Assembly: GCF_013377495.2 (NCBI RefSeq) | Contig: NC_066364.1 | Location: 118,182,549-118,246,548, forward strand | From: Cygnus atratus | Lineage: Eukaryota; Chordata; Aves; Anseriformes; Anatidae | Reading direction: 5' to 3' | Length of the DNA: 64,000 nucleotides | Shown here: positions 1 to 14,900 of the stretch, in pieces | How positions within the stretch are numbered: the stretch's first letter is position 1 | How the letters are laid out: each line of letters starts with the position of its first letter | Program-made: the position numbers and the translations under genes | Notes under the pieces: model-generated | Told to the model about the DNA's origin: nothing | The model's database searches: none | What the model saw: only the letters and a program-made list of their open reading frames with translations

Positions 1-3000
1 TCAGTGTATGAAGGTGCATCACTCAGGAACGGATGTTTACTTTGGAAAGCTCTGAATCTGTCTTTATTAACCCCTGATAAAAAAAAAAAAAAATTCAGCC
101 CTTTGAGGGTAAATATCTAGGCATTGTATAAACCCATCTGAAAAAGTTTTGAAAAGGAGAAGACATGGCTTTCTGTTACAAGCTGGATTTAATCTGGGGT
201 AAATTTCTACTCTAATGCGTAACCCGGTACAATATGATATAAGCTAATGTGACATTGCACTTGAGGGTGTTTAGTCCGTGTCTGAACAGATGTTCTATGT
301 AGTTTCTTAAGTACAAGCAGAACTTGTTCCAGAATTTTCACATGCATGCATGGGGTTTCTGTTAACAGGTAACTGGTCATAATGTGTGCAGTGAAACCTC
401 AGTAGATAGCGAAAACAGTGGAGAGCACAGCGATTTCAGAGTTTTGAGCCTGAATGGCTTAAGGAATGTTTGCTGTCCAACACAATAGTAAATTCTTCAG
501 CCTGAGTTTTAGAAGTGGTTGGTGACCGTCCCCCCCAAATCCTAATTCAGAAAGATGTTTTTTAAAAGGGAGAACTGGACTTTTGCTGGCCTCCTCTGAG
601 TAAGTAATAATCTCATCTACTTTGATAGTATGGACACCTAACTTCTACTACCACCGGTCACCTGCACCAATAGAAAAGAAAAACTTTGGTAAGTTGGTAG
701 CAACATTGCTGTATAAAACAGGTGTCTATAACAAGGACGTTTTAGAAGTTTGCTTTTCAAATTCACAAGACTTAAAAGACATTAGCAGAAAAAGACATTT
801 AAAAAAAAGAACATACTAGAAAAAAAATAGTATGGAGAGTCAATTAGTGAGTATTTTTTAGTATTAACAATTTAAAAAGAAGTTTTTATCAATGCTGTAA
901 CAGTTGCCTGTTCTAACAGAGGTAGTTAGAACTGGAAAATGCAAGGACAGGTGACAATTTTCTGTAAGGTTTTAAAGAGATTGCCTGTAAGCTAACATTT
1001 AATAGACTTGTACAGAGGAAAATGAATGAAACATAGCAAAATGAGCAGAAGGGTAAGTGTGATTTTAGCTAACTTGACCTAGGTTATAAAACTATCTCAA
1101 TCTAAACAACGGGAAAAGCAATCTTCTTCTCATCTAAACTTAGTGGAGAAGTTTGTGTATCTGGGATGCATTAGGAAAGAGTTGGAATTAAATACATATT
1201 TAAAAGCAACAAATACAGTTCAGTATTTGAAAAAAGTTCATCTACGTTGATAAAGACAGCACCATTTTAACAAATAGATAATCTCTGTCAAGTACCTTAA
1301 AGCAGTTCTACATCAGTTTTGTTACAGTTTTGTTTTGCCACCTATATTACCAGATCTCCCTTATCCTTTTGTTATCGTCTTGTACTCAAAGCGCTTTCTC
1401 AGTAGATGAATGTGTTCTCAAAGGACTTTCTTATCAGGAACAAGTTTTCTACATAGTTTTCAGATGATAGAGGTGAACCAGATAAAACAATGTCACACTT
1501 GGGACTAGTTAAACACAATATTTCAATAGACAGCATTGCAGTCAATGCATAGTCACATCTGAAATAAGCAAAGCTTCAGAGTACCCACTGATCTGCCTTA
1601 TAGGCTGTGAAAGATACTTTATTTCTTTATTCCTTCCAGAAGTTGTTGGAAAATAAATCAGGAAGGTGTGCAGAATCCAAAAGTCATTCCCAAGGGTAAA
1701 GAAGAAGAAAAATTCCCTTCCAAAGTTATCCTGCTTACATTTACTCTGTGTCTAGATCTACCACAATCTTGGCTTAATTTGTAGGACCAGGACAGATTTT
1801 CTTTCTGGTTCACTCCTTGTACATTCTTTGAGTAGAGAAGAAGTTAAGGATAGTAGCAAGACGTTAAGTAAAGATATTGTCAATGCTTGTAGGCCCAGTG
1901 CAGAGAGCATTGTACAAGCAGATAAAAATGTCAGGTCCCAGTCAGCAATCCAGTAGTGGTGGATGCTGCACTGACTGCTGGGGCTTGCAGAGCATTACAG
2001 CTCTAAGGATCCTGAGCTGGAAGAGCAGGCTGGTGTGCCACAAGTTGGATAGAGGAGAAAACCACCTCTTTTTCCACCATAAACACTGTTGACCATTATT
2101 TAAACAATCTAAAAATACATATGAAAATTTTAATGTTACCCAGTGCATGGATGATTTTGAGGAGAGGGCTGCTTTCTATTTTTTAATTCCATGATAAATT
2201 ATTCCTGTCAGAAATGGTGGCTCCATATGCCTATAAAAGAGAAAGTTCTCCATTTCTAGACTGTATCATTATGAGGAGGTTGCTTCGTTGTTTTTAAATC
2301 AAAATGTTCTCTCCATTATGATTAGACTCAAATTTCTGTATTTACCGTTAAGAGAATCTCTTCCTTACTATGTATGCAGATTTATAAGGCTCCAGGCACC
2401 TTTGAAATAAATTGAAAGCACAGCCATGTAATAAAGCCAAAATCAGAAACTAGCCAAGGAGATCCACCCAGCAACACCCTCGAACACCCTCAGACTCTTC
2501 CCCTAAGCACAGCTTTAGAGCACTGGTCTTGATCTTGTCTCCACTTTCTCCACCCTTGTGAAAACTTCCTGGGGGATTCCCCAGCCAGCAGAGAAGCCGG
2601 AGCTATGCAAGTGGCTGCTCGTGATGCAGAAACAGTTCACTTGCTTGATTTTCCTACCTAGCAAATGGCTCGTGAGGAACGTGGCTGTTTGCAGTACTGC
2701 TCATCCCATTTCAAGGAGAATACTGAGAAACAGGAGCAGTTCACAGCAAGAGAGTAGTAGTTAGGGAACAAGGAGTGGTTTTAATGACCATGAAAAGAGA
2801 TGAGAAGCATGGCAAAAAAGAAATAAAGGGGTTAGAGAAAGCAACCTTGCAACTGCTCTGTTCCCTACTTTGCAACACAACAATTCAGAACTTCGTTTAT
2901 GAAACTGAAAGGTTGTACAGAAGGACGACCCCAGAAAAGGAAACACTTCCTGAGCACACTGCTGTAGGATACAAGTGAGGCCAAGAATTCAAGAACTTGA

Positions 3001-3047
3001 TTAAACAAAGCTCTGGACATTTTGTACAGGGAGACGAGTCAGGAGTC

Positions 3048-3067
3048 AAAAAAAAAAAAAAAAAAAA
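3048..3067. repeat. Poly-A run (20 A)
   Basis: An uninterrupted run of about 20 A inside the EFEMP1 intron. No retroposed body was recognised directly upstream, so it is recorded as a simple repeat only. Confidence 0.9.
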
Positions 3068-4767
3068 CCTCTTGAAACAGATAGGAAACCTAATTTATAT
3101 GTTCAAGGGAATCTTTAAATATTAAAGTGTGTCAGGATAAGGTTAGTTGTTGGCAGCTAGAGTGGCAATATCTGTACCCTTCTTTGAGATATCTCCTGCT
3201 TCCCAATTTGAGAACTGCAATATGTTCCAATAGCAAATTTTCCATCTTTGCAGTGAATCCTACCTGTGTGTTAAGCATAAAGCTCATTCCTCAAAGCTTT
3301 AATCTTTCTGGTGGACAGCAGATCTTGAGTATCCATTCCCTGCCCTATGGCCTGCAGAAAGGAGAGATTTTGTGTTTTATTTTTAAAGAGAGCAAGCCTG
3401 TATAATTCTGTTGAAAATTAAAACCATTGGAAAATCCACATACATTTCTCTAATTCTGACTGATGTACAAATAATCTGATCTGATTATTAGCTATCAAAT
3501 GGAACTGAAAACATTTCTATATCAAAAAGATATCAGGAGTTGATATCAGAACACTTTCATCATAGGAATCAGTTTGTTATTGCAAGAAAAGCATACAATA
3601 CTGAAATTCAGTGACATTTTGTACTGCTGTGGCTTTCAGAGGCCCTACATAGGCTTCATTTTTCTGGACAACATAAACATGTACGAACATGTCCTGCTGT
3701 AAACAGCTTAGTAGTGCATGCAGTTGCATACATTAACGAGTGCATACTTTACACAACACTATTGCTGTGTTTAATGTTATATTTGGGACAAAAGCAGCAG
3801 CTTCTTATGTCATTCTTTGCATTTGATTCTTTGTGTTAGTGTCTGTCTTGTCCAACCTAGCCAAAAACTGGCCTCAGCTACTTCTGGCTCCTATGATGCT
3901 GTGGGAGCCCCGGGGGCTCCATCCACATGCCTCATCTGTGACCAAACAGGGGCTGAGGAGCCATTTCACAGCGCCCTGTCCTCAGGGTGGAGTCTCACTC
4001 CTACGACAGTTATGATCAGTAGGCTGAAAGCACAATATTAAAGAGACCAATGGGACCAATTGGGATTTTCACAGACTGAACGGCCACTCAGGAGGTTCAG
4101 CCAGAAAGAATGATCCCAAACATCTAAAAATATGAAAAATGGCATAAAGACGACACAAATGTTGGCCGTATTGTATTTGTATTTGGCCGTAACGTCCCAA
4201 GCGAGACAGCCGCAGGATTTGCCTGGATCAGCCCAAGACTGTCCTTGCAGAACACCGCAGAAGCTCTTGCACGCACCAAGTAAAACACACTCCAGCTTTA
4301 TGGCATAAAGTTACAGAATGGTCTCTGTCACACAGTCAGATTCAAGACAGCATTACTGTCCCGTTGGGATGCAAATGGGATGGGTTGGATAGACAACAGC
4401 CCTTAAAAAAATGGAATGATAATATGCAGGTTTTTCCATGCCTATCATTTGTCCTTAATTTGAAGAATTAAATTCTTATGTCCCATTGTTAACTATTCTT
4501 AGCACAAATTTCACAATTTAGCCCAGTGATGACCAAATGGTTTCCTTACAGCTTCTTTGCTCTCAGTTCACAGCTGTCCTGAATTTCAGTTTGGTGCTTA
4601 GTTTGCATTAAAAAAAAATCTGACTCAGCCTCCTTTTTTTTTTTTTCCTAATCAGAAACCTCACTAGACTCAACTACCGCCTGAACAACACTATCTGTAA
4701 GAAATCAGGGGAACGTCAGAGAAAGAAGTAGTACGGTTCTTTGTTCTGGTTAATAACTTAGAGTATT

Positions 4768-4995
4768 TATAGAATTGTAGACTCAGGTGGGAAGGGACTT
4801 AAACTAGGGTCAGTTCTGCAGTCAGATCAGGTTCATCAGACCCTCAGACAGGGAGGTTATCAAGTCAGATCTTGAAAACCTCTGTGGATGGAGGGTGCAC
4901 AACAGTTCTGTGCAACCCATTCCACTCCTTGACTGCCCTAATGATGAGGAGGGTTTTTCCTAACCAGTCAGAACCCCTCTTGTTTCAACTGACCT
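4768..4995 (-). mobile_element. CR1 LINE 3'-end fragment, reverse orientation
   Basis: Read on the minus strand, this about 230 bp piece matches the familiar end of avian CR1 elements. On the + strand it opens with an AGAATTGTAG-like tail and GTGGGAAGGGACTT, then shows the antisense of the conserved C-terminal coding part (TTCCTAACC and AACCCATTCCA segments). Many mismatches show it is an old, 5'-truncated copy. It lies antisense to EFEMP1 inside the intron and is not expected to have coding capacity. Family assignment is by motif recognition, not by alignment. Confidence 0.75.
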
Positions 4996-7900
4996 TAGGC
5001 TGGTAGATACCAACAGCAGAAATATGCTAAAGATGCAAAGACTTCCTCCTCTTTTCCATTTTTCATTATACTTCCAGCCCATTTGCACTGGTATCTCAGC
5101 ATTAGTTACCCATCTATTTAGAATTACTTCATTTGGCTGTAGCACACCGAGGGTGCCGGTCACCAGTGAAAGTTTTCTCCTGGAAGTCACTGTATGTATA
5201 GATGCAGCAACAAACTGCAGCAGCAGGTTACCCAAGAAAACCTTCAGCTTTCATATTGTTTAATGTTTGGCTTGCTTTCCTCCTTTACTCTGTATTTTCT
5301 TCCATAAAATTCAATTATACACCTTTCTTGGTTTTTACCTACCACGATTTCTGACTGTGCTTTTCAGAACTGAAATTTTTATAAAACTGCACTGCATTTA
5401 TGGGAAAGACTGTTTCCCTGCAAAGGTGAAGGCGAGGATATGCTTTCTATAAGGGAAGGTAACAATTCTGAGGCTGTCTTGAGTAGCAAAAACATTTTCA
5501 TGGAAAGCAGACTGGCTAGCCAGAAGCTGAATGTCATTCCCAGCCTCCCATGGCCTGACTCTTGCTACAAATTAACTTCTGCAGGTTTTTCAGTTTGTCT
5601 GTTAAAAAAAAAAAAAATCTATCCACAAGCCAAGAAAAAATGTAGAATTTCACTAGTCAGCATCTACGCTACTCAATGTGCAAAAACTGAATAAATGCAG
5701 ATTTATTCATAGCTAGTAACCACTCCAAGCATTTTATAAAGTACTGAAAGTATATTCAAGACTGATTTTAATAAACAGAATCACTGCTTGTACTTTGAGG
5801 TGTCATATTAAGACATTTAGTTGTGGTGCCAGCATTTAAAGCACATGCTTGGATCCCAGTAATTTCACTGGCATCTTTGCACATGCCTAAATTTACACAA
5901 TTACTTAATGCTATCCTGGATAGGAATGCTGTCCTGAATTAGTCCTTCACCTTGTTGCTAGGAACTTTTATTTTAAAGAACCCTTACTAAAAAACTTGCC
6001 AGAGCAAGTCTGCAATACCAAGTGCAGACTGATCCTATTCACAGGTGGGTAGGAAATGCTTGCAAGTATCAGAGGGAGTAGCCTTAATCTGAAGAAACAG
6101 TGCTGTTTATTCAGCTTGCAATTACATTTCTGGGAGAGAGTTTTCAGATAATTCAGAATATCCCAGCTTGTCACAAATCTAGCAGTACAATCCCTTTTAG
6201 ATGCTCTTCATGTAATTTTTCTCTCTTCTGAATTCTTTATTCTCTTCCTCTTTTGTTTACTTAAGGTGGCAACAAGTGCCAAAAACTGACTGAAAACAGC
6301 AATTCATGCTGTGATCCTGGATAAATTACTATACAATTAACAACATTGCAACGTGAGTTTCAAGATGTTAATGAAATAAAGCTGCTCCTTTAGGAAACTA
6401 GTTACTTTACAACGTACGATTTATGGTGACTAAATAGGATTGTGAACATAGTTTACAGTGCCAGATGTAAAAATATTGTCAGTTGCTAACTAGATACTTC
6501 ATGCCACTTCTGTAGGAAGAGTGACGCCTAGCTTGACTACAATAATCATCTCCTCAGTATCCTCTCTGTAAAATATTCTCTCTTCTAGAATTTGAGTTGC
6601 AAAATTTTTATGATCTGAAAATCAGATACTTTTTCATCATGACGAGGAGTAGAATGATGCAGTAGACATTATCCCTGTATCAGTGGTGGTTTGTGACAGA
6701 ATATATAGCTGTATCTCACAGAATTTTTTCCATGAACTTCTCACTTACATTTTTTGGCTCAAGAGGGTTTATTCTCCACAACAGGGCATGAGCAAGCACA
6801 CGTATATACAACAGGTATGAAGCCTTATGGGTAGGTAACAAGAACAATTGCACAAATAAAAATAGTAAGAAGTCAAGCCCAAGAGTTTTAGCTAGATATT
6901 CAGAATTAACCTATTTACTGAACATTTTGTAGTTAAGAGATTGTTGTTCTTTGCTTTGAAATAATTTATGTTCTTAATACGTATTCAGCCATTACTTATC
7001 TGTTATGCTTTGCTTCCTTTTTATTTTCCTTTCATTGAAAATGAGACTTAACTCCTTAAAAATCATTTGGACTTGATCCTAAAACATTGAATAGTTTCCA
7101 GTGCTTTTGAAAACAATAGAATACAAGAGCTTTCATGATTCAGTTTTCATTTCTCTGAGGCGTTTTTGAAACTTTGAAATCAGTTCAGAATATCCTATCT
7201 TATTATCTGGGACATGGTGTTTCTTTCTTTAATATTAATGGTTTTGTGTGTCTAAAATTCTCAAATACAGTAATAGTTTGCTAAAGCCTAAGTTTAAATA
7301 CAGATCTAGCTACAGAGGAATTTAGAAATCTTGTCATTGGTCTTCCATCAGTGTTTTGCATATTTATTGGTACAGCAGCATCTGATTAATTAAAAGCAGC
7401 CCCTAAATCAATGGAATTAGTTGGGTGCTACACTCAAAAGTTTTCAAACTAGTTAAGCCTACCTTATTTACAGTCCTTTAAAACACTTCACATCTTCTTC
7501 AGTAGTCACTTTCTGGAAACATTGTCTTTTGCAAAAGCTTTTTAAATACTTTACAGGCTAAAAATATTGTTACCTCCAAGACTGGTTTTGCTATCCTGTG
7601 GAATCCTCCACTCACCCCTCTGTTAGACTCTGAGCTGATTGAATGTGGTACTTTTGTGGTTCAGAGTTTGTCCAACAGCAGTACAGTGGAATCCTGATCT
7701 GTGACTAGAGCTTCTGTAAGCTAACAGCACAAAGAAATAAAATACGTTAGACCTCTTAAGCTTATACAATATGTTTGGCTTTGATTAGCCTTGGAAAGGG
7801 AAGCAAGTGTTGTGGACAGTGATTTGGATTGTTCAGGTTAAAAAAAGTCATAGTACAGGATTAGTGAAAAAAATCACTTTTAAATGCTTTTGCTTTAGCA

Positions 7901-8873
7901 TTGTAAGCAATTCTCCCCACTGTCCTACTTGTAAGAAATTAACATGTTTGTAAATGTGTGCTTTTCTTTTCCTTCACTATAAATTAACCGCCTCACTAAT
8001 ACATAGGTACCTATCTCCTTGCTTTACCTTTCAAATTCTATTCTTTGCTCTTGGCATTACTTGGATATAAGAAGTATCCTCTAGATTCATCTTCCGTTAG
8101 TTCATCTCTAGCCTCATCGGTTATTGGAAAATAGCACTTTCATGACAAAAGAGCCAGAAGTCATTTTTTGCCATCCAGCATGTGAATGAGCATGGTGTGG
8201 ACTTTTCCCCTGAAGTGCACAGCTGCAAAGCCAAGTGGACAATCAGTCACTGGAATTAAATCCATCTGGAAGGTATTTGAAGCAGCAAGACATCTATGAA
8301 AAACTTAAGCGTGATGGACAGCTTTTTCCAATAGCTTTGATGGAAGTTTGAATTGAGAAATCTCTTCTCTCACCCTGCAAGAAGTTATAAGCAAAATATA
8401 TTTTGACCAACCAATATTGGCCTGTATTCAACAGCATATGAGGCCCTTATGTTCCCCTGTAGGCTTGTGCTCATTAGTTAACCTCTCCAACAGTCATGGA
8501 AAGGCTAGATTAGATGTTAACCAAACGTTTATAACTGTCTATATAGTGCTAGAGACAACTGGGCGCTGAAACAGTTATGCAGAGTGATGTGCTGATAATG
8601 TTCTGGGCATCCCTCAGAACGCTGAGATGCAGACAGGCTACATATCCCTGCCAGTTAGCTCATACACTCAATTTGCAAGAAAATCAGAATCTTTGACCAC
8701 ATGCCTTTCAGAGAGGGGAAGGAATGAACTGAAAACCAAGCCAAATACCTTCTGAAAAAAATGGGGGGAGGGCCTCACAGCTACCTTGTCAAGGAGGGTG
8801 TCTAAAGTTTCCTGCACATCTTTCTTTCTGGGGCCACAAGTAAGAGAAATATCTTACAACACAAAGTTGTGGG

Positions 8874-8904
8874 TTTTGTTTGTTTGTTTGTTTGTTTTGT
8901 TTTT
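8874..8904. repeat. TTTG microsatellite
   Basis: About six imperfect tandem copies of the TTTG/TGTT unit followed by a short T run, in the EFEMP1 intron. Confidence 0.85.
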
Positions 8905-11900
8905 AAAGCATATTGAATCTGTCAGGGCCTGTTTCTTCCCTTCCCCATATTTGCTACAAAAACAATTCCTATTTATTCCTGCAGGTCTCTGGAGGCAAAA
9001 AGCCTGGTTTGAATGGGCATCTGTATGAGCAGCTGTCTCACAGGAGACCTCCTCCTACATGCATCCTAGGCTCGGTGCTGCTGGTGCTTTCAGTGCCCAC
9101 CAGTGACCCAGAGCCAGAAAGACTTGCCTCATATTGAGCATCTGCTAATACTAGTGTGCTTCTTGAGGACCGAAATGGTTAATTCCTCGCTATCCTGAGC
9201 TATACTGCCTATTTAATGTCAACATCTTCTGGGGAGCGCCTACACTTTGTCACAACCACAAATAGTTTCAAAAACAACAATTTTCTGTAACTGTGTTGTG
9301 AACTACTCTTTCTGGAATTTCACCAGTGTGCAGAGTAGAATGGATGTTCAGAGGAGCTTCTTGTCCTTTCACAACCATCTTGCAAAAGTTGGTGTTCTCA
9401 CCAAACTCTTCTGACAGCATGTTTCTCAATGCTCACTTACCTGCATTCTGTACTTTTTAAGATCATCCTGAGACTTGCACAGTGCTGTATCTATTTTAGA
9501 TTGTTTTTATTGGCAACTAATGTGTACTACCATGCACCCACGTGAACAAAATTACAGAGCCCAGACAACTTTTGTACAGAGTTCCTTTGGCTGCAGCTTC
9601 TCTGTGGGTTTAATTTGGCAGAAGTGATATCAAGCAGAAGTCTTTCCTTCAGCTTCTGATGTAAACTAAAATACACCTTATAAATAGAAAATACAGGCAC
9701 TGAGAGCAGTGCCTTTGGGCAAACAGCCACCTTTGGGCTATGGGAAAAATTCAGTTAGATATGATTCATAAATATAATGAATAGGGTGCCATAAACTTGC
9801 TTTGCTCTTCACAAACAAAGATGCATTCTCTGCCTTGAAAAATTAGAAGGGCAGAACCCAGAGGAATAGAGAAAGAAAAACAGGAGGAAAGTAAAAGTGG
9901 GAGATTTAAGGCAGAGAAGAAATGAGGGCTTGGGTCATCAGAGTGGGAAGTACAGCTTTGAAGACCGTCAAAGAATACAACAAGTAAAACAAGGGGCTTT
10001 GTTAGGCAACAAATCCCTGTGCACCTCCCTTCTGATGAGCTCCAGGTTTAATTTTGCAAAACTCAGAGTGTAATACATTTCAAAAAGTAGTTAGTTTGTT
10101 CTTTAAGCTCTAGTTAAGTTGAAGGCTCCTATTGATTACAGCTGGAGCTGGATCAAGCTTGTGCTGTGTTCTCCTGGCAGACTCTCATTTGTAAATACCT
10201 TTCATCTCATCCAGCAGTGATAATGATGTGCTTAGATGATGTGGCAGCAATTATTTATTAGCTGCAGAAGGTTTTCTGCTTTACACTAGCCAAGTACCCT
10301 AGAATCAGTCCATAGAAAGGGCTATTTGCATTTTCATTAAATCTTATCATTTCATTGGAAGAAATTGTAACAGCTCTACTGTTGTTTAAGAAATCATTTC
10401 ATTTCTTTCTTCACTCCTACTGATAAATTTGGAAGCAAAGGGCCCTATTCTGTCTTATTTAGCAAGTTTAAACATGTCACAAAATAGCTTTGTTTTCTGA
10501 TAGCACACCTCAAGGCAAAACCCCTCAAAACTTCCATTTTCCCCAGTTTTTGAGAATCCTGTCTACCAACCAGCAGAAAAAAAGGAGGTGGGGGGGCTGT
10601 GTAGGCCCTGGTTACTCTCTGAATGGATTTACACACTTGCTTAATACCATGTAAATACTGGAAAATAAAGCATGGATCTTGTCAAACTGAAGAAGTTAGC
10701 AAATATAGAGCATTAGAAACAGCACTAATAGCAAATAGAGCTGAAGTATCTACTGCCAAGTCAGTGAGAGCTCCCACGTCCTGCCTGGCAATCACTCTAA
10801 ATACATCCTTTCTCCCACTTCATCTGACCTTTCCAGGCCAGCAATGTTGTGTGTTAGTTTAATATTTTAAAACTGGAACTTTACTGGTATTTGGCCTACT
10901 TTTTTCTATTTATTTTCTAAACAAATGGTAGCCACTCCCTCTTCCAACTAACCTTTTAAGCTTCGCCAGAAATCTGTGAAGATCACAAGGTATAAAAAAG
11001 AAATCACATGCTCAGGCAAACAAAAGAAGGTTGCTGCATTTCACCATCCCGACAGCCCTGTGAACAGACTTCAGGAATACTCTGCTTATGCTAGGAAACA
11101 CTGCCGAAATCTCATTGTCAGTGAAAGTGCCAGGATTATGGTAGCACAGCATCTATTCCGAGGCAACTTCCCAGCCAAAGACCAGAAAAAAAAGAAAAGG
11201 GAAAAGCTGTCCCAGTTGCTACTTCTATTTGATTGTGCAAAGGCAGCTGGGCAGTCAGATCCCTAGCCTGAGAGCAGAGTTGATCGCAATTTTAATGCAA
11301 AGTAATTTGGAAGAAAAAATAGCTCTCTAAAAAACAGAAGTTTCCTTGGGAAATGTTAGTTTTTATTTATTACTGGCTCATTGAAAGAACAAAGTATTTT
11401 TCAGCGTCTTTTTTCTTTTTTGTTCCCAAACACAGAAAAAATGTGGCTAAACCCCAGAAAAATCTTAGCTCAGATCCAAAAATAATAATAATTCTCAGTT
11501 TCAAAAACCTGACAAAAAATCCTAAAAGAACAACAAATACTTCCCAAGCACCACTCCAACTTCCAGCCTTCAGTAGACTACATGCCCTCCAGCATCATTT
11601 CAGGCACCCTTCTTGTCTGGCCCCGCTCTGCCCACAGCAGTTGCCCTTGAGCTCCCATCCTGCTCTCACTACATTCCAGCCACGTACAAGCCCAGCAGAA
11701 CACATTCTGCTGCACTACACGTACCATCTCAGCGCTTCCTATCTCGTCATTCTTCTGACAGCTCAAGTTATACTTTGAATTGGAAAAATGGCAGCAAAAC
11801 AGACAGACATTGACAGGTACTTACCAGCTCTCCAGTCAGAAAGTGAGCATGGAAGCACCTTGGTCATCAAACCAGATCACACTGCTGGTCTTGAATTATA

Positions 11901-14900
11901 ATAGTGTTTAATAAACACTACTTCTGTAAGTGAAAAACAGCTGCATTAGTGGGGCTCTTATCTATGTGCCTTGCTCCTTCCCCATTCTTTTCTTTAGCTT
12001 CCACTTAGTCCCCCGTATCATGATGCATCTTTAACTTTTATGTTCATTTTTCTTCATATATATTCATTCTGCCTTTTATTTTCTTTTACCTTCAAAGAGG
12101 AAGTTTCTCTTTCCCTGCTGCCTTTCCCTCTTTTGATCCTGCTTGACTTCATCTCATGTATGTTCTCTTTCAAACTGAGGATTTTTAAACTTCATTTTAA
12201 GCCTTCTTCGTGTTAAGAATTACATGAAAATTTGGATTTTCCACTTAAATTTAAATGGAGAGCCACCTAATGCAAATGTGAGGTTCTTAAGGCAAGGCAG
12301 ACAGAAATGTACAAGAGACGGTTCCTGGTGTTTTTGTTAGATCAATACCATATAATACTGCTTGTTTGTAGCATAGTCAAATTCACATTGTCACAACAAT
12401 CTTAACTTCTGCACATCCATTTCACTTCACTTGAACTGTGCAACCTGAACATTGTGTTTTTCTATCCAAGCTCTTCCAATCCCCTCCCTTCCCTAGAGTA
12501 TATTTTGGACCAAATCAAGTGATGTGTCTTTTTTAAGTACTATTTCCATAATTTGCTTTTATTATTCTATCACTCAAAAGTTAGAGAAGGCATGGAAGTG
12601 AATTTCTTTTAACCATTTCATTTTGATTTCATGAGAAGGTAAAATACAGGCCAGTGGCCTTTGCTTATACTTTAAAAATAGCTAAGTTTTGGATACGTTT
12701 CTCCAAAACAGAGCATCTGTGAGTGCATACAGCAACACTAAAAGAAACACATGTAGGAAAAATTCATAACTAAATAGTGCTTTCAAAGGCATTTCTGAAG
12801 TTGGAACAGCATCAGGAATCTGCTTATTTACGTAGGGAGCTGTGGAGATTGCAGAGTGTTGGTACTGCCAACAGATAGGATGATTAGTGCTAAAAACAAT
12901 ATCATTTAGATAAGCCTTCTCCTTCTGATAGTTGCTATTGAACTCGACTTGAACTTAAATGTTCTCAACTTGAGGACTACAGTTCCTAAAACAGCTCATT
13001 CAGCCTGCAAAGGCATAAGGAGAATAAGATTTTATTGATAAAATTCATCCCTTATATCAAATATCTTCAGTTCCTTATCTTTTATCTTAAGTCCCTTATA
13101 TTTTAAGGCCACTTTTTCTTACATGAGCAAAGGGCAGGTGTGGGTTCATGAGCTATGTCCATACAACCAAAAAAATCAGGCTATTGTATTTCAGAATAGG
13201 GTTGGATATTACAACTCCTGCTCAGTGCATCAGTTTGCTTGCTGCATTAATTAGATGTTGTTCTGTTGATAACTAGCTGCTTTACTGTTGGAAGGCCATG
13301 CATACCATGGAAGCATCACACAGACAGACAAGGCTTTCACCAAACTGCATCCCCTGTTGCGGTGCCTTTGCCAGCAACTCCCACAAGGAGATGCCTCCCT
13401 CACAGTAAGGAGACGCTTGATTCCTCACAAGAGCAAGTCTGGTTAGGACTAAAACAATTTAAGACATGCCAGCATGAAAAGAAAGGAGGATTTTTGCAGG
13501 AACTGATATTCTGAGGCCACACAGAAAAAAGCTGGGGTTCGAAGTGTGCTCTGAAGCACACTTTTTGGGTAGGATCTTAGTGTTTTCCTTTGCAGGGACC
13601 CAGCAGCTACCACTGTAAGTGCTGTGAAAGGGCTTGCACAGATTTAATAAGCAATTCTTCAACTTCCTAATTAAAAACCACAATAAGCTTTCAGGCCTTT
13701 ATTTCCCTAATATTACAGGTTGTAGCAGTAATATTTTGTTCAGTCAAGCCTAGCTAAAGGAAAATGCTTATGAGGTTTCCAAGGAGAGAAATAAACAAAA
13801 TGGAAATGAATAGGGAACTTGGAACTTTTAAGTGTATGTAATTAAGAAAAAAAATACATCCTTCAGATAATTCTGGAAACTATTAGGAGATATTCATAAT
13901 TCATAACCAGTTGTTTGGTTTTCTTTCAAGCAAGGGGGCAGCTTTACATCAAACACTGACTAGCTTTTCCATTAACTTGAATAAACAAAACAGTATGCTT
14001 CAAGTTAAGTGAACATCTTTTTCTTTTTTTTTTTTTTCTTTTTTAATAACTGGATGAATTAAAGAATAAGAACAAGACATTTACTTTTCAAATAGGAAAT
14101 TAGTTTGCATGCTATTTCTTCATGTTAAAAATACTTTGGAACACTCACAAAAAAAATGTTAAGCTGAATTTATGGAAATGTTCCATATCAGTTTTGAAGA
14201 TGATATGCCAGATGTCGGGGAGAACTCTTTCATCTGCAATAATGGAATAGTTTAATCCACCCTTGTTGTTTTTGAGTATAGTCCAAATGTATTGGTCATC
14301 ATGGGTGGGTGATCCTCACTTAGGCAGGCATGAACCAAAAAGCACAAGTTGTTAGACCTCTAGCACAAAATCACAAGAAAGCAACAGCAGGAAATACTCT
14401 ACTGAAAGTAAAAATAAGCTATTGCAATGTAAATCAAAAAAGGTTTACCATTATGACAACTCACATTTTGAAGCACTCTGAGACTTGCAGATGCATTGCA
14501 CTGAATTATTGGATTGTAACTTGAAAGCAAGCATGCCCCCATTTATGGCCCCATTAGAAATAAGCAAAAAATACAAGTTGTAAATACATATAGATCAAAA
14601 ACGTTGAATATTTGCCTTTTTAATGAGCAGGGAGAGTAATAATTAATATTTCGTTCTATTGAAGAAAAAAGTGCTCTTCCCTTTGAGAAGTTTTAAACAC
14701 AGATGTATGTTACACCTGTGGTTCTTATTTTTATGAATATAGGTTGAAGTACCATGGATAGAAAAACCTATTGTCTCTTGGCAATAGTTTTTTTTTATGG
14801 CCTTGTATTAGACTAATGTTGTTGTCACATTAACCATACTACTTTTAATTATAACAATCACTTTAATTACTGTTACTTGAATGATGTTTTACATGTAGCA

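Noticed and set aside
622..819. 65-codon ORF near the left edge as a possible upstream EFEMP1 exon
   Set aside because: No EGF cysteine pattern, no splice borders and no match to the known N-terminal region.
11353..11778. 141-codon + strand ORF in the EFEMP1 intron
   Set aside because: Low-complexity Lys/Asn/Ser then Leu/Pro content, no recognisable family, lies in an AC-rich intronic patch.
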